This document shows, in pieces, positions 6,059-12,999 of a stretch of DNA of 23,335 bases. The stretch spans positions 1 through 23,335 of the IMG/VR virus record IMGVR_UViG_3300033153_006485; one strand, written 5' to 3'. Made by a program: the position numbers and the translations under genes. The notes beneath the pieces are model-generated. The model did not search any database, was not told the DNA's origin, and worked only from the letters and a program-made list of their open reading frames with translations. This DNA comes from a virus. Position 1 is the first letter of the stretch; every line of letters begins with the position of its first letter.

Positions 6059-6103
6059 GCAGAAGTCGGCCCGGTTTGCGGCGCGCAGAAGTCGGCCCGG
6101 TTT
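6059..6103 (-). repeat. Two tandem copies of an 18-nt leader motif
   Basis: Read on the minus strand, AAACCGGGCCGACTTCTG occurs twice 26 nt apart (6060-6077 and 6086-6103), between the predicted leftward promoter and the first ATG of the operon. Single-mismatch copies occur in the same sense orientation ahead of the two rightward early genes (6582-6599 and 7118-7135). The position in leaders suggests a phage-specific transcription or translation control site. Confidence 0.75.
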
Positions 6104-6121
6104 CGCTGAACATTGCTCCAA

Positions 6122-6150
6122 ACTATAAATGAATTGACAATTTTTGTCAC
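6122..6150 (-). promoter_or_regulatory. Predicted sigma70-type promoter of the leftward operon
   Basis: On the minus strand GTGACA (6150-6145, one change from TTGACA) is separated by exactly 17 nt from TATAGT (6127-6122, one change from TATAAT). The start of transcription would be near 6115, about 115 nt ahead of the first ATG, and both leader repeats would be transcribed. It overlaps TTTTGCTGAACGATT (6153-6167), a motif repeated elsewhere, so a regulator could control it. Confidence 0.6.
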
Positions 6151-6187
6151 TTTTTGCTGAACGATTTTGAACGTTACGGTACACATT

Positions 6188-6503
6188 GGGGGTAAATAGG
6201 GTCGGTGTAAGTCCTTTCGACCGAACGCTTTACGTCTTGTGTGACAGAGCGTGACAGAGTTTTTTGTCGTCGTAAGTTGTTTGTCTCTCTTATCTTATGA
6301 TAAATAAAGCCTATATATATAAAAACCCGGGAGGACATCTTAGAAAACCATATGTCTCTAGGGGTTTGGGGGTAATCTGGTCTTTTTCCACCTTAAGTCG
6401 TTGCCCTCATTGGACTTCTGTGTAACCAAATCTCTGTCACGCTCTGTCACAGAGGGCGTAAGTCGTTTGTCTCATTGAGTTTGCATTTAGAGCATTTACC
6501 CCC
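6188..6503. other. Candidate replication origin / regulatory hub with iteron-like repeats
   Basis: This non-coding stretch has a near-symmetric layout. GTGACAGAGCGTGACAGAG (6241-6259) is exactly inverted at 6432-6450, and each arm is two copies of a 9-mer separated by one base. GGGGGTAAAT at 6188 and GGGGGTAAT at 6368 face ATTTACCCCC at 6494-6503. GTAAGTC/T-type repeats begin near 6206, 6270, 6393 and 6459, two of them followed by GTTTGTCTC. In the centre lies an AT-rich run (about 6286-6325) with TATATATATAAAAA. Iterons around an AT-rich core between divergent gene sets are typical of phage origins, but no initiator gene is visible to confirm it. I see no convincing gene from 6000 to 6640. 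Confidence 0.5.
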
Positions 6504-6531
6504 GAGCGTACCCCATTTTGCTGAACGCTGA

Positions 6532-6552
6532 ACAAACTATAACCTAGTTTGT
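6532..6552. promoter_or_regulatory. Operator-like inverted repeat with possible -10
   Basis: ACAAACT (6532-6538) and AGTTTGT (6546-6552) are perfect 7-bp inverted arms around ATAACCT. The sequence TATAAC (6538-6543) inside could be the -10 element of a rightward promoter for the early cluster, though no good -35 is seen. A TTTTGCTGAACG copy (6516-6527) sits directly upstream. Confidence 0.35.
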
Positions 6553-6581
6553 CTAAAGTCTACAAAGTCCACAACTGGCGC

Positions 6582-6599
6582 AAAGCGGGCCGACTTCTG
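6582..6599 (+). repeat. Third copy of the 18-nt leader motif
   Basis: AAAGCGGGCCGACTTCTG differs from the leftward leader copies at one position and lies about 45 nt ahead of the first rightward early frame, in sense orientation to it. Confidence 0.7.
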
Positions 6600-6644
6600 A
6601 TTTCGGTTTGGCTGGGGTTTCAAGTGTCTTTAGGAGAAAGTGCG

Positions 6645-6753
6645 ATGACGGTATGCAGAAGAACTCTGGGAAGCGTACGATGCTGGTGTGGCCGAAGGTA
6701 TCGAGTCTGTTTTCAGTGACGCTGTTCTAGGTCCAGAGGAGGAACATGATTGA
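6645..6753 (+). pseudogene. Small early gene apparently frameshifted near its start
   Basis: A good AGGAGAAAG site precedes ATG 6645, but that frame gives an unlikely cysteine/arginine-rich 24-mer. One base over, from about 6652, the frame reads AEELWEAYDAGVAEGIESVF and ends PEEEHD with its TGA overlapping the next ATG (6746), exactly the gene-to-gene overlap seen elsewhere in this phage. That frame has no start codon: TGA lies just upstream at 6646-6648. The simplest reading is a single-base indel within the first few codons, either a real mutation or a sequence error; a programmed shift is less likely. The intended product would be an acidic helical protein of roughly 35 aa. Confidence 0.45.
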
Positions 6754-6820
6754 CAAACGTGCGTTATGGGCTTTCAAGCTGTCTCGACTTTACTCGAAAG
6801 GGCGGTTCAATGCTACTTGA
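6746..6820 (+). CDS. Very small basic protein or leader peptide (24 aa)
   Basis: ATG 6746 follows CCAGAGGAGGAAC, one of the best ribosome sites in the window. The 24-codon frame encodes a basic peptide (MIDKRALWAFKLSRLYSKGR...) and its stop at 6818-6820 overlaps the ATG of the next frame at 6810. It either makes a microprotein or couples translation into the following gene. A TTG start at 6750 in the frame of the next gene could share the same ribosome site, which is the main alternative. Confidence 0.45.
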   Translation: MIDKRALWAFKLSRLYSKGRFNAT

Positions 6821-7028
6821 GCTTGTTGATGCTGGGGTGGAGCGGAAACTAACTGTTGCTCGAACGCTCCTTGTGACGGAACTCAAGCGTGAAGCACAGC
6901 TTGCAGAAGCACAAGCGGAAGAGATCGTCGTCATGGACTTTGAAGACGCGATATTTCGTGAAGTGCTGTTAGAGCGATGTCGAACGTACAATGCTGCATT
7001 GGAAGTCATCAAGAGGCGGTTGGGGTAA
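6810..7028 (+). CDS. Hypothetical helical protein (72 aa)
   Basis: From the ATG at 6810 the product is MLLELVDAGVERKL... and is almost entirely helical and charged (RTLLVTELKREAQLAEAQAEEIVV and RCRTYNAALEVIKRRLG). The start overlaps the stop of the 24-aa frame, and an alternative TTG start at 6750 would add 20 residues and use the strong AGGAGG site. No family is recognised. It lies in the early rightward cluster between the intergenic hub and the helix-turn-helix gene, the usual place for small regulators and host-takeover proteins. Confidence 0.6.
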   Translation: MLLELVDAGVERKLTVARTLLVTELKREAQLAEAQAEEIVVMDFEDAIFREVLLERCRTYNAALEVIKRRLG

Positions 7029-7061
7029 GCTAGTTGGAAGCGCCCATTTGCATTGACAACA

Positions 7062-7090
7062 TTGACATTGACGTAACATGCTGCTATGAC
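7062..7090 (+). promoter_or_regulatory. Predicted promoter for the helix-turn-helix gene
   Basis: A perfect TTGACA (7062-7067) is followed after 17 nt by TATGAC (7085-7090, four of six consensus bases). It lies in a CATTGACA tandem (7051-7067). Transcription would start near 7097, upstream of the leader-motif copy at 7118 and about 130 nt ahead of the ATG at 7227. Confidence 0.5.
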
Positions 7091-7117
7091 AAGGATTAGC
7101 TTAGATGGTGAAAAGCC

Positions 7118-7135
7118 AAACTGGGCCGACTTCTG
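7118..7135 (+). repeat. Fourth copy of the 18-nt leader motif
   Basis: AAACTGGGCCGACTTCTG differs by one base from the leftward leader copies. It lies just downstream of the predicted promoter at 7062-7090 and is in sense orientation to the helix-turn-helix gene. Confidence 0.7.
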
Positions 7136-7226
7136 GTGAGGATAAACTCCTCTTTGAAAGGAACCTAGATGAAGTGAAACTTGTCGGCGGTTTCGTGTGC
7201 CAAAACTCAAGAATGGAGCAAAGAAA

Positions 7227-7751
7227 ATGATCGAAGCAATAGAGATTGCAATCGACAAACTCGACCGAAAAGGACTTTCGCCAAAAGAGATCGCCGACGT
7301 CTTGAATATCGCCGAAAAGGACGTCATCGGGCTTGTTGGCAAGTCTTCGGCCAAAACACGCCGAAGTGCGCCGAAGAGTAAAGCAATGACGCCAAAGGCG
7401 TTTTTCGCCCAAAGAAAAGACGGCAAGACGTTTGAGCAGATTATCAAGGATCAGCTCGAACGCGCCGTTGAGGCCAACAACAAGCGACGTGAGGAGTTAG
7501 GCTTTCCTCCCGTCGCTTGGACGTGGAGTCGGGACGTCCGTCTCCCAATGGCGACAATCTCGCAAGCTTTAGGTTACACCAAGTCGGGCGAAACGCCAGA
7601 TTGGGAGCGCCTTACTGTCGCCTTCGCCGAGATCGGCGTTTACTTGGGCATGCGGATGTGCAACACGCGCAACGGCTACCGGACAATGCAGATCCTCTCG
7701 ACCAAAGCGAGCGACAAGACGGCGACCGTGGAGAACATCCTCGGCCTTTAG
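7227..7751 (+). CDS. Putative DNA-binding regulator with N-terminal helix-turn-helix (174 aa)
   Basis: The ATG at 7227 follows TGGAGCAAAGAAA; a GTG at 7197 is an alternative. Residues 10-38 (DKLDRKGLSPKEIADVLNIAEKDVIGLV) have the length and pattern of a helix-turn-helix, then a basic linker (KTRRSAPKSK), then a 110-residue domain with helices (FEQIIKDQLERAVEANNKRREEL), aromatic WTWSRDVRLP and DWERLTVAFAEIGVYLGMRM that I cannot assign. It is the last gene of the early rightward set and is followed by an intrinsic terminator. Lying between two non-coding regions that share inverted TTTTGCTGAACG motifs, it is a good candidate for the protein that binds them. Confidence 0.65.
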   Translation: MIEAIEIAIDKLDRKGLSPKEIADVLNIAEKDVIGLVGKSSAKTRRSAPKSKAMTPKAFFAQRKDGKTFEQIIKDQLERAVEANNKRREELGFPPVAWTWSRDVRLPMATISQALGYTKSGETPDWERLTVAFAEIGVYLGMRMCNTRNGYRTMQILSTKASDKTATVENILGL

Positions 7752-7773
7752 GCCGCGCGCCTCGTCCAACAAA

Positions 7774-7808
7774 CCCGGGCGGTTTAATCGCCGCCCGGGC
7801 TTTTTTTT
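7774..7808 (+). terminator. Intrinsic (Rho-independent) terminator
   Basis: A 9-bp GC-only stem (CCCGGGCGG at 7774-7782 with CCGCCCGGG at 7791-7799), an 8-nt loop and a run of eight T (7801-7808) make a textbook terminator 22 nt after the helix-turn-helix gene. It separates early from late rightward transcription. From here to 8323 I see no gene. Confidence 0.92.
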
Positions 7809-7974
7809 CGCCTTGATTCTCTTGTGACAATCTTTGTCAGTTTCATCATGCTTTCGCCACAAGTGCTTTCGTCCTCGTGCTTTGTGTCGAATCCCCGAGG
7901 GCTGAAACAAGCCCGGGGGGGACCCCCCAACGCACGCGCGGGGTGAAGAGAAGCGTGCTTGAAAAACGTACATC

Positions 7975-8041
7975 TTTTTTCAATCGTTCAGCAAAAAGAA
8001 AGCCGTAAAAACTTACACGTTTTTTCAATCGTTCAGCAAAA
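7975..8041. repeat. 22-bp direct repeat ahead of the late genes
   Basis: Two identical 22-bp units with core CAATCGTTCAGCAAAA lie 45 bp apart (7975-7996 and 8020-8041). Each is preceded by AAAAACnTACA, and a third partial unit (AAAAAGTACACC) follows near 8058-8070. The last 15 bp of the core, reverse-complemented, occur exactly at 6153-6167 over the leftward promoter and partly at 6516-6527. This looks like a set of binding sites for one regulator controlling the late and leftward transcripts. The surrounding region also has a GC-rich hairpin (GGGCT/AGCCC around 7899-7914). Confidence 0.7.
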
Positions 8042-8106
8042 CCACTACGTTTTACTCAAAAAGTACACCTTTTTCTGCTTTTCTTTCGTTTTTCCAACTT
8101 TTTCTC

Positions 8107-8135
8107 TTGACAAACGCTGTTTTTGGTGTTAAGCT
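8107..8135 (+). promoter_or_regulatory. Possible late promoter
   Basis: A perfect TTGACA at 8107-8112 is followed after 17 nt by TAAGCT, a poor -10, so this is weak by itself. Its position downstream of the direct repeats and ahead of the terminase genes makes it a candidate start for the late transcript. Confidence 0.25.
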
Positions 8136-8323
8136 TTTGAGCGGAATGAAGGGAAAGTCTTTTTGACTTTAAACTAACGAAACTCTTTGCCTTGAGTAGC
8201 GCAAAAGCTTTGCTGAAGCCGCTCAGAAGCAACTCAAGTGCTCATTATAGCTTCGATCCTGCGGTTGGCTTGGTTTGATCCCCAAGAAAAGGATTGAAGC
8301 GTACTTTCGTTGAGGAGCATCTT

Positions 8324-8893
8324 TTGGCCTTTTCGCTCGTTTCACCACGAACACAAGAGATTATGCGTCGGCTTCACCGAGGCCAGAGCGCAAGGCGCAT
8401 CTCTGATTCGCTCGGCATCAAGCTGAAAACGGTTCAGCAGATTTGCAGACGAAAAGATTTTAAGGCTGCGTTCAAACTTTTCGCCGAGGAACGAGATAAA
8501 CGTCTTGCTCAACGAACGCTCGACGCAGCGATACCGGCTTTGGAAGTCGCAAGGGCGTCTCAGCTTGAAGCCATCGACACAATCCTTGAGTTGATGCGCG
8601 GCTCGGAAAGCGAAGAGATGCGCTTCAAAACAGCAAAGGACGTTCTTGACCGGGTGACAACTGCTGGACCACAAAAACAGCAACCAAGCGTCCACATCGA
8701 CACATTCATGCAACAGAACATCGAAAACGGTTTGAGCGAGTTGAAGCTGATTGAAGCTCGTCGAACCCGTGGAGAGGCTTTCGATGCAACGCTCATCTCA
8801 GAAAAAGATTCCGCTGAGGTTCCCGCTTCAGCACCGGCAGCGCTTGAGTCTCCTGCCTCCTCGGATTTGAGCGCTGCTTCTTTTGAGCAGTAA
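8324..8893 (+). CDS. Terminase small subunit-like protein
   Basis: Residues 17-42 (LHRGQSARRISDSLGIKLKTVQQICR) form a clear helix-turn-helix, followed by a long helical region (AQRTLDAAIPALEVARASQLEAIDTILEL) and an acidic, alanine/serine-rich tail. This layout, with the large subunit two genes downstream, fits the small terminase subunit that recognises phage DNA for packaging. I chose the TTG at 8324 because GAGGAG lies 6 nt upstream; a TTG at 8294 would extend the protein by 10 residues but has AGGA directly adjacent to it, too close for normal initiation. The call relies on context and fold pattern since small terminases diverge greatly. Confidence 0.7.
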   Translation: MAFSLVSPRTQEIMRRLHRGQSARRISDSLGIKLKTVQQICRRKDFKAAFKLFAEERDKRLAQRTLDAAIPALEVARASQLEAIDTILELMRGSESEEMRFKTAKDVLDRVTTAGPQKQQPSVHIDTFMQQNIENGLSELKLIEARRTRGEAFDATLISEKDSAEVPASAPAALESPASSDLSAASFEQ

Positions 8894-8898
8894 AAAGC

Positions 8899-9195
8899 AT
8901 GGAATACCTCGAAATCACGGACATTCGGAACTTCATGCGGCTTCTTGCTGCTGTTGGTCCACCGGCTTGGCGCAAGAGCTGCAATTCGATTGCAGCAGAT
9001 TGTGAACAGGCTTTAGCTGGAAAGCCGCCGCAGGTTCACTTGGTTTACGCAACGCTTGAGGAAGCAGCCGAAGCCGAAAAACGTATCGTCCGGAACCTTC
9101 TTGCCCTTCGAGATGAACTTCGCGGTGATAAAGCTGAACCGCCGAAGGGACAAGAGTTCAAGGATGAAGGGGACGAAAATGGCAATCCCGAATGA
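8899..9195 (+). CDS. Hypothetical protein between terminase genes (98 aa)
   Basis: The gene starts 5 nt after the small terminase stop without a strong ribosome site, so it is probably read by coupling. The protein is helical: residues 1-37 include LEITDIRNFMRLLAAVGPPAW, residues 53-78 include ATLEEAAEAEKRIVRNLLALRDEL, and the tail is acidic and disordered. No family is recognised. Its stop overlaps the next small gene by 17 nt, and it probably belongs to the packaging set. Confidence 0.65.
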   Translation: MEYLEITDIRNFMRLLAAVGPPAWRKSCNSIAADCEQALAGKPPQVHLVYATLEEAAEAEKRIVRNLLALRDELRGDKAEPPKGQEFKDEGDENGNPE

Positions 9196-9361
9196 CAAAC
9201 TCGACGAACTTCTTATCGAGCGTATCGACGCAGTTCTCAGTGAACGCATCGACGCAATTCTTGCCAATGACCGAATCGGCGGTTTAGTCAAACAGCGCGT
9301 AGATGCACTCGTTCTCGAACGTCTCGACAATATCATTCTATCCGCAGCGCACAAAGGTTAA
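9179..9361 (+). CDS. Small coiled-coil-like protein (60 aa)
   Basis: The ATG at 9179 has AAGGGGACG upstream and starts inside the end of the previous gene. The peptide shows three or four heptad-like repeats with IDA/VDA at regular spacing (LIERIDAVLSERIDAILAND and VKQRVDALVLERLDNIIL), so a short amphipathic helix or coiled coil that may oligomerise. It lies 2 nt ahead of the large terminase. Function unknown. Confidence 0.6.
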   Translation: MAIPNDKLDELLIERIDAVLSERIDAILANDRIGGLVKQRVDALVLERLDNIILSAAHKG

Positions 9362-9363
9362 AA

Positions 9364-10899
9364 GTGAACCTTTCACCAGAAGTCATTCAAAAGCTCAAGA
9401 CGGTTGCGCTCAACGACTTCTTCTTCTTCTCGAAAGTCGTTCTGAACTACCGTGACTTGAGCCCAACGCTTCACGGTGATATTTGTCACTTTTTGATGAA
9501 CTTGAAGAAGGGCGTAGCGTTATTGAACATCCCTCGCGGATTTTACAAGTCAACGCTTGCGACCATCTGTTACCCGCTTTGGCGTGCTGTCCGTGACCCA
9601 GATATCAGGATTTTGGTTGAAAGCAAAAGCGAACGGCTTGCCTCAGACTCAATCAACGAAATCCGGGGCCGGGTTCAAACTGCTGAGCTTTTTCAGCTTC
9701 TTTTTCCGGAAAGACTTCCGAACTTTAAGTCAAAAGAAGCCCGATGGTCTTCAAAAGCGGCAAGCCTGCGCCGACCGCGTGAGTGGAAAGAAGCAACCTT
9801 CGAGGCTGCCGGTGCTGGAACGCGCGTCATCGGAAGGCACTATCACCTGATTATCGAAGATGACCCAATCTATCCTGAGTTCGACCAGATGACTGGGATG
9901 CAAAGTGTCCCAAGCGATGAGGACGTTCAAAAGGCCATCGGTTGGCACGAGCTTCGACTTCCGCTGATGATTCCACCGGCGACTGAACGCCTGACCCTTT
10001 GTGTTGGAACTCGTTGGAAGAAGTACGACTTCATCGACTACATCAAGCGAACAACGCCGGATTTACTTGCTTTTGAGCGGCCAGCGATAGAAAATGGCAA
10101 AGCAATCTTTCCTGAACAGATGAGCTTAGAGCGCCTTTCAACCTTACGTGCTTCGATGTCCCGGTACACTTGGGCCAGTCAATACATGAACAGCCCAGTC
10201 GCAGACGCTGACATCGTTTTTCGTGAATCCTGGATAAAGGAGTTCGACCGAGCGCCCAACGGCTTACGCAAGGTGATGACTGTTGACCCGGCGATTTCGA
10301 TGCGCGAAAATGCCTGTGACAGCGCAATCGTCGTTGTCGGCGTAGCACCGAACGGGCGTCGTTACGTCCTCGACACCTGGAACAAACACGTGAACGTCAC
10401 AGCTCTCGTCGACCAAATCTTCTCTATGGTGAAGAAGAACCTTGATGGCGAGAAGACGCGGCTCGTTGGCGTTGAAGTTGTTGCGTATCAAGCTGCGCTT
10501 GAACAAATCCTCCGAGAAGAGATGCACAAACGAGATTATTACTTCACGGTTGTTCAGCTTAAACCAAAGACCGTCGACCACCATAAGGACCACCGAATCC
10601 AGGCGCTTGTGCCCTATTTCGAGAATGGAGCGATTTTCCTGCGTAAGGGCCAGGTTGAGCTTCGACAACAGCTCGTTGACTATCCTGCACCAAAGAAAGA
10701 CCTCGTTGATGCGCTCGCTTGGCATCTTCCGATGGTGAAAAGCCGACTTCCTCGACCGACTGAGCCTGAAGACAACAATCCGTTCTTGTTTGAAAACATC
10801 CTCGCGGAGCTTCGTCGACCGAACAAACGTGGGGTGCTTTTCGGCTGCCGAACGCACGTAGGTGATGAAGTTGGCGAACCTGTTTTAGACGCAGGATGA
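9364..10899 (+). CDS. terL: Terminase large subunit (ATPase-nuclease)
   Basis: The 511-aa protein has the two-domain TerL layout. The N-terminal ATPase has IPRGFYKST at 56-64 (a Walker A variant with F-Y where most have G-K) and LIIEDDPI at 162-169 as Walker B, followed by CVGTRW (213-218) as the coupling motif. The C-terminal RNase H-like nuclease has D308 in MTVDPA, E371 in VGVEVV and D446/D449 in DLVDALAWH, the expected acidic triad. It pumps DNA into the prohead and cuts it. The start is GTG at 9364 after AAAGG, 2 nt past the preceding stop. It is the most reliable marker that this is a tailed phage. Confidence 0.93.
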   Translation: MNLSPEVIQKLKTVALNDFFFFSKVVLNYRDLSPTLHGDICHFLMNLKKGVALLNIPRGFYKSTLATICYPLWRAVRDPDIRILVESKSERLASDSINEIRGRVQTAELFQLLFPERLPNFKSKEARWSSKAASLRRPREWKEATFEAAGAGTRVIGRHYHLIIEDDPIYPEFDQMTGMQSVPSDEDVQKAIGWHELRLPLMIPPATERLTLCVGTRWKKYDFIDYIKRTTPDLLAFERPAIENGKAIFPEQMSLERLSTLRASMSRYTWASQYMNSPVADADIVFRESWIKEFDRAPNGLRKVMTVDPAISMRENACDSAIVVVGVAPNGRRYVLDTWNKHVNVTALVDQIFSMVKKNLDGEKTRLVGVEVVAYQAALEQILREEMHKRDYYFTVVQLKPKTVDHHKDHRIQALVPYFENGAIFLRKGQVELRQQLVDYPAPKKDLVDALAWHLPMVKSRLPRPTEPEDNNPFLFENILAELRRPNKRGVLFGCRTHVGDEVGEPVLDAG

Positions 10900-10909
10900 G
10901 GAGAAAAAG

Positions 10910-11077
10910 ATGCCGTTTAAGTGTCCAGTTTGTGAAGGAAGCGGGAAAGTCAACGATGTTGATTGTCACGCTTGCAATGGCACAGGTATCGTTTGGAGTC
11001 CAGTTTACCCAAAGCTGGTTTGCCCATGCCCCAATGCGCAGCCGCGTTACCCTTGGCATACGCACGTTTGGTACTAA
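10910..11077 (+). CDS. DnaJ-type zinc-finger microprotein (55 aa)
   Basis: An AGGAGA site 4 nt after the TerL stop leads to ATG 10910. The peptide carries CPVCEGSGKV and CHACNGTGIV, two CxxCxGxG repeats like the central zinc domain of DnaJ, and later CPCP. In DnaJ pairs of such repeats bind one zinc ion. Many phages encode similar small CxxCxGxG proteins of unknown role near head genes; there is no J domain here. The gene is followed after 3 nt by the next start codon. Confidence 0.75.
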   Translation: MPFKCPVCEGSGKVNDVDCHACNGTGIVWSPVYPKLVCPCPNAQPRYPWHTHVWY

Positions 11078-11080
11078 ATT

Positions 11081-11257
11081 ATGCCCTATCGACGAAAAGG
11101 CAAAGTCGTTTACAGCAAAAGCGGTGGAACTTGGCACGTTAAGCAGCGGTGTTCGAGCGTAGCGGCGGCGATTAGAGCGATGAACCTCCTACGCGGCGTC
11201 GAACACGGTTGGAAGCCCACCCACGTCGCAAATGCAATCAAACGAGGAAAGCGTTGA
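11081..11257 (+). CDS. Small basic hypothetical protein (58 aa)
   Basis: The frame starts 3 nt after the previous stop with no own ribosome site, so coupling is expected, and its TGA overlaps the portal ATG (TGATG). The peptide opens with MPYRRKGKVVYSKSGGTWHV, a beta-hairpin-like basic segment, then a helix (SVAAAIRAMNLLRGVEHG) and ends in KRGKR. This resembles the widespread short 'MPYRxxKKGGKWxV...' phage proteins with no known function. A nucleic-acid-binding role fits the charge only loosely. Confidence 0.6.
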   Translation: MPYRRKGKVVYSKSGGTWHVKQRCSSVAAAIRAMNLLRGVEHGWKPTHVANAIKRGKR

Positions 11258-12999
11258 TGCCTGACGAACAGGTTCGCAAATGGCAAGGCAAAATCCGCGA
11301 GGCGCAGGAGTTTCGCCGGAAGTACGGACGTGACCGAGACTGGAAGCGCTATCGGGACTATTACCGAGCGAACTGGACGCGGTTCGACATGGCGTCATAC
11401 CTTCCGCTTAACGTCGTCTATTCGATGGCTAAAGCGCTTCTCCCGGAGGTTTACCCTCGAACACCAGCAGTTCGTGTAACAGCAACGAAACCTTGGTTCG
11501 AGCCTCACGCAACAATTCTTGAAGCCGTTGACAATTACCTTCTCAGGAAGCTCGACGTTTCGTTTACCATCCGAAAAGCCGCGTTGATGGCTTACCTCTA
11601 TGGCACGGGTCCGATTAAGTTCGGCTTCGACCGGGAGTTCGGAACGCCTTCAGCGCTTCAACAGCTGACACGTGGAACGGTCGTTGGTTCGTTTGAGAAC
11701 CGCCTTGACAAAGGTGGACATTTGCTTGAGTACAACAAGCTCGTTCAACCTGGGATGCCTTGGATGCTCCCGGACCACCCAGGAAACTTTGTCGTTCCCT
11801 GGGGTGTCACCGAACTCAGAAATGCCCCGTGGTGCGCGTTTAGAATCGTCCGTTCGCTCGCTGACGTAAAGAAAGACCCGATGTATCGAAAGGTGAAAGA
11901 CCTTCATCCAACGTGGTTCAATGGTGCGCCGGCACGTTGGGAGCCAACGGACAAAGGCGATGACGTACCGAGGTACGACAGTCCGTCAGAGCTGCTCAAG
12001 CGTTCAGACGATGAGCAATTCGTCGAACTCTGGGAAATCCACGACCTTGAGCGTGGTGAAATCAAAGTTCTCACCCGGGATCATGGCACATGGTTGCGCA
12101 AAGACGAAGATACGCTTCTGCTCGACGGCCTGCCCGCTGATGCAATCATTTTCAACGACGATGACCAAGCATTCTGGGGCATCGCAGACGTTCGATACAT
12201 CGAGCCGCAGCAGCTTGAGATGAACGACATCTTAACCCAGTGGCAAAAGATTCGTCGAACGGCTGTTCCTAAGTTCGTCGCAACGCGTGATTCCATCGAC
12301 GAAGATGAGCTTGCAAAGTTGATGAGCGAAGAAGTCCGGGCGGTTGTCTTCTGCGATGGCGACCCGAAAGCTGCAATCGCAGAGCTTAAACCCACAACGG
12401 GCGGAGACCTCCTTCTTGCCGCAAGGTACGTTTGGGAGAACATCCGCGAAATTTTGGGCTTTTCGCGCAACCAGCTTGGTGAGTTCGACGTTTCAACACG
12501 AAGAACTGCGACAGAAGCAAACATGGTCAAAGAAGGTCACACTGTTCGCATGGGCGACCGGCGGGACGTCGTTGCGAAGGTTCTCCTTCGAGCAGTTCAC
12601 AAGTTCAACCAGATGGTTTTCGCTTTCTGGACCCAGCCGCAGGTCCTTCAAGTTGTCGGCAAAGACGGTATGCGGTACTGGGTTGAGTTCACCGGGGCAC
12701 AGCTTGCAGGTGAGTTTGACTACAAAGTTGACCTTGATGCTGAAGTCCCCCAGACAAAGGACGTTAGGAAGCAAGAAGCGATTATGGCATTTCAAGCGTT
12801 CAACCAAGACCCGCTTATTGACCAGCTTGAGCTTCGCCGGTGGGTTTTGAGCCAAGCTGAAAGCGCACCGGTTGAGCGTCTTTTGGCCCCGGGTTTGGTC
12901 CAACGAGGACAGCCGAATGCAGCAATGCCGTTTAACCAGTTCGTGCAGCAAAGACAGCAACCGAGCGCGCTTGCTGCTCAACTTGGTGGGGGTCGTTGA
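11257..12999 (+). CDS. Portal protein, podovirus type
   Basis: At 580 aa, between the terminase and scaffold/capsid genes, this has the length and position of a portal of P22-like podoviruses. The N-terminal third is rich in charged and aromatic residues (RKYGRDRDWKRYRDYYRANW, then YLPLNVVYSMAKALLPEVYP), a pattern typical of portals. The middle contains FWGIADVRYIEPQQLEMNDI and the C-terminal part is helical (stem and crown regions) and Gln-rich at the end. Twelve copies would form the DNA channel at one capsid vertex. GAGGAAAG precedes the ATG, which overlaps the preceding TGA. An upstream in-frame ATG at 11209 has no ribosome site. Confidence 0.85.
   Translation: MPDEQVRKWQGKIREAQEFRRKYGRDRDWKRYRDYYRANWTRFDMASYLPLNVVYSMAKALLPEVYPRTPAVRVTATKPWFEPHATILEAVDNYLLRKLDVSFTIRKAALMAYLYGTGPIKFGFDREFGTPSALQQLTRGTVVGSFENRLDKGGHLLEYNKLVQPGMPWMLPDHPGNFVVPWGVTELRNAPWCAFRIVRSLADVKKDPMYRKVKDLHPTWFNGAPARWEPTDKGDDVPRYDSPSELLKRSDDEQFVELWEIHDLERGEIKVLTRDHGTWLRKDEDTLLLDGLPADAIIFNDDDQAFWGIADVRYIEPQQLEMNDILTQWQKIRRTAVPKFVATRDSIDEDELAKLMSEEVRAVVFCDGDPKAAIAELKPTTGGDLLLAARYVWENIREILGFSRNQLGEFDVSTRRTATEANMVKEGHTVRMGDRRDVVAKVLLRAVHKFNQMVFAFWTQPQVLQVVGKDGMRYWVEFTGAQLAGEFDYKVDLDAEVPQTKDVRKQEAIMAFQAFNQDPLIDQLELRRWVLSQAESAPVERLLAPGLVQRGQPNAAMPFNQFVQQRQQPSALAAQLGGGR

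Noticed and set aside
6764-7447. Antisense open frame through the early cluster (227 codons)
   Set aside because: Covers the predicted promoter and two rightward genes; serine-rich shadow composition and no ribosome site.
7893-7928. GC-rich hairpin (CCCCGAGGGCT...AGCCCGGGG) as a second terminator
   Set aside because: No T-run on either strand and a bulged stem; the real terminator is upstream at 7774-7808.
7975-8041. CRISPR array
   Set aside because: Only two full copies of a low-complexity-flanked 22-bp repeat, no spacers of constant size beyond one and no cas genes; a regulator-binding array is more likely.
10264-10857. Antisense open frame opposite terL
   Set aside because: Mirror of a conserved nuclease domain; no initiation signal.
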